Assembly: GCA_013397695.1 (NCBI GenBank)
Contig: VYZI01000029.1
Span: 911,794-975,793, forward strand
Reading direction: 5' to 3'
Length of the DNA stretch: 64,000 nt
Source of the DNA: Centropus unirufus
Taxonomy: Eukaryota > Chordata > Aves > Cuculiformes > Centropidae
Under the pieces are notes generated by a model that worked only from the letters and a program-made list of their open reading frames with translations, was not told the origin of the DNA and searched no databases. Of this stretch, positions 62,901 through 64,000 are shown one piece after another; within the stretch, counting starts at the first letter, position 1; the number at the start of each line of letters is the position of its first letter. Position numbers and translations under genes: made by a program.

Positions 62901-64000
62901 TTGGACAGGCGTGAAAGAGGGAAAAGCACGAGAGCACAAGCTCGCATCAGTGATGTCTGTGCACAGAATGCCCGTGTGGAATAACGAGCTGCTCCAGCGG
63001 TTCTGAGGGGGAAATCCGGATTCAGTTCTAGGTTGCCAGCTGTGTGCAGTGCTAGTATGGATCAAGCCAGGAAACAATGAGGCAACGGCAGAAATGAGGC
63101 CCAGAGCGGCATCTGTGCTGGATACCGAGCCCAGGAAAAGATAAGGTCTGCTGCTTCTCCAGCCTTGCAAAAGTAACTGTTTGGTAGTTTCTGATAAGCC
63201 TGAAAATCTACAGAATTAAGTGCCCCTGGAAAGGCGTAGCCCAGACTTCCAAGCTGGAAGGTAGGAATATGCCAACTTATCCCCAAAAGCTTTCGGAAGC
63301 AGATCCACCAGCATCCAGAGTGCTGAGTCTCCTGGTTCATGGGATGATAGAGGGGACACCTGCACTGTGATGGAAATGGAACTTAGGGAGCACTGGAATC
63401 ATGAGTCTTATGCAAGGGTAAGTAATAATACTTCCCAAGATATCCTCCAGCATCTGTTAGCAGATGTAGCACTATGTATCACAAAAGATAAAAACCAGAG
63501 GAGACCTCAAGTAAAGTAAATGTAATTGAAACGAGCTACTCTGTCTTTATGCAAAAAGGAGAAAATAAAATAGTGAAGCAGAAGAGCACAAAGAGTGACA
63601 CATAATAAGTAGTTATGGAAAATGTGTTTAATTAAGAGCAGCCTTGAATCACTTAAACACACTGACAATGCCTGGCATAGAGTCACTGGCTGAGTTTGCC
63701 TCATTGACTCTTCCTGCCAGTCTTCCAGGATCTGTACGCAGAGATGGTGGTGCCATTAGACAACTTAGTATAGTAATAACTAAGGCAGAGGATTTTAGAG
63801 ATGTAACTTCTGGGATATCCACATCTATGAGCACGGACACTAGACCACGAATATGGAAGAAACCAAGGGCCTTGTTCCTGTGGTTGTTCTCAGCCTTGCC
63901 CTGCTGAGGATTCTAGTACAGAGGTGATGGTGGCAGCTAATGACCACTGCTTTACCACATTCCCACCAGAAACAGGAGCCCAAATGTAGATGGTAGATAA
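56913..64000. other. Downstream intergenic DNA, no gene recognised
   Basis: No exon, RNA gene or clear transposon was recognised. The longest open frames (159-172 codons between 61,418 and 63,170) overlap one another on both strands and look like chance. In mammals ZBTB2 lies next on the opposite strand; I looked for BTB or C2H2 zinc-finger sequence on the minus strand and found none, so that gene, if conserved in order, begins beyond the window or contributes only unrecognisable 3' UTR. A short (TG)n tract lies near 61,596-61,611. Confidence 0.65.

Noticed and set aside
61418..63170. Overlapping 159-, 167- and 172-codon frames on both strands downstream of AKAP12
   Set aside because: They overlap in several frames with arbitrary starts and no recognisable family; probably chance in a slightly GC-richer stretch. 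Not BTB or zinc-finger sequence, so not ZBTB2.
1..64000. CRISPR arrays, operons, prokaryotic mobile systems, tRNA or rRNA genes
   Set aside because: None seen. The window is eukaryotic genomic DNA with spliced exons, and nothing in it suggests a defence or replicon system.

Overview
This is a vertebrate genomic window, most likely avian. It has CpG-island promoters, spliced exons with GT-AG introns, long non-coding stretches and a CR1 LINE fragment of the kind abundant in birds (also found in turtles and crocodilians). The only gene I can support is AKAP12 (gravin/SSeCKS), on the + strand. It spans about 29 kb, from a CpG island near 27.4 kb to a poly(A) signal near 56.89 kb. Identification rests on the myristoylation-type N-terminus MGAGSS, the alternative start MLGTLTMT, several basic WSK-type modules in the central exon, and the amphipathic RII-binding helix near the C-terminus.

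Layout. 1-27,322 is intergenic or distal upstream DNA with microsatellites, short tandem duplications and one old interspersed repeat; no exon was recognised there. 27,375-28,670 is the alpha promoter CpG island with alpha exon 1 (27,991-28,128). A 9.1-kb intron follows, then alpha exon 2 (37,228-37,411). 39,470-39,960 is the beta promoter CpG island with the beta first exon (39,757-39,781). After a further 7.4-kb intron holding a CR1 fragment, the common coding region begins: 47,223-51,025, a 733-bp intron, 51,759-53,621, a 659-bp intron, then a terminal exon supplying two codons, the stop and a 2.6-kb 3' UTR. 56,912-64,000 is downstream intergenic DNA without a recognisable gene.

How the parts work together. 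Alpha exon 2 and the beta exon both end in phase 1 and splice to the same acceptor at 47,223. The locus therefore encodes a predicted alpha protein of 1998 residues (N-myristoylatable) and a beta protein of 1899 residues that differ only at the N-terminus. Both carry the same polybasic membrane/PKC/calmodulin-binding modules and the PKA RII anchoring helix. The most interesting points are the intron that splits what I recall as one uninterrupted giant exon in mammals, an open in-frame extension upstream of the beta start, a duplicated ARE-bearing block in the 3' UTR, and a C-terminus that appears to end through a two-codon terminal exon. I found no mobile defence system, CRISPR, operon or other prokaryote-like feature.
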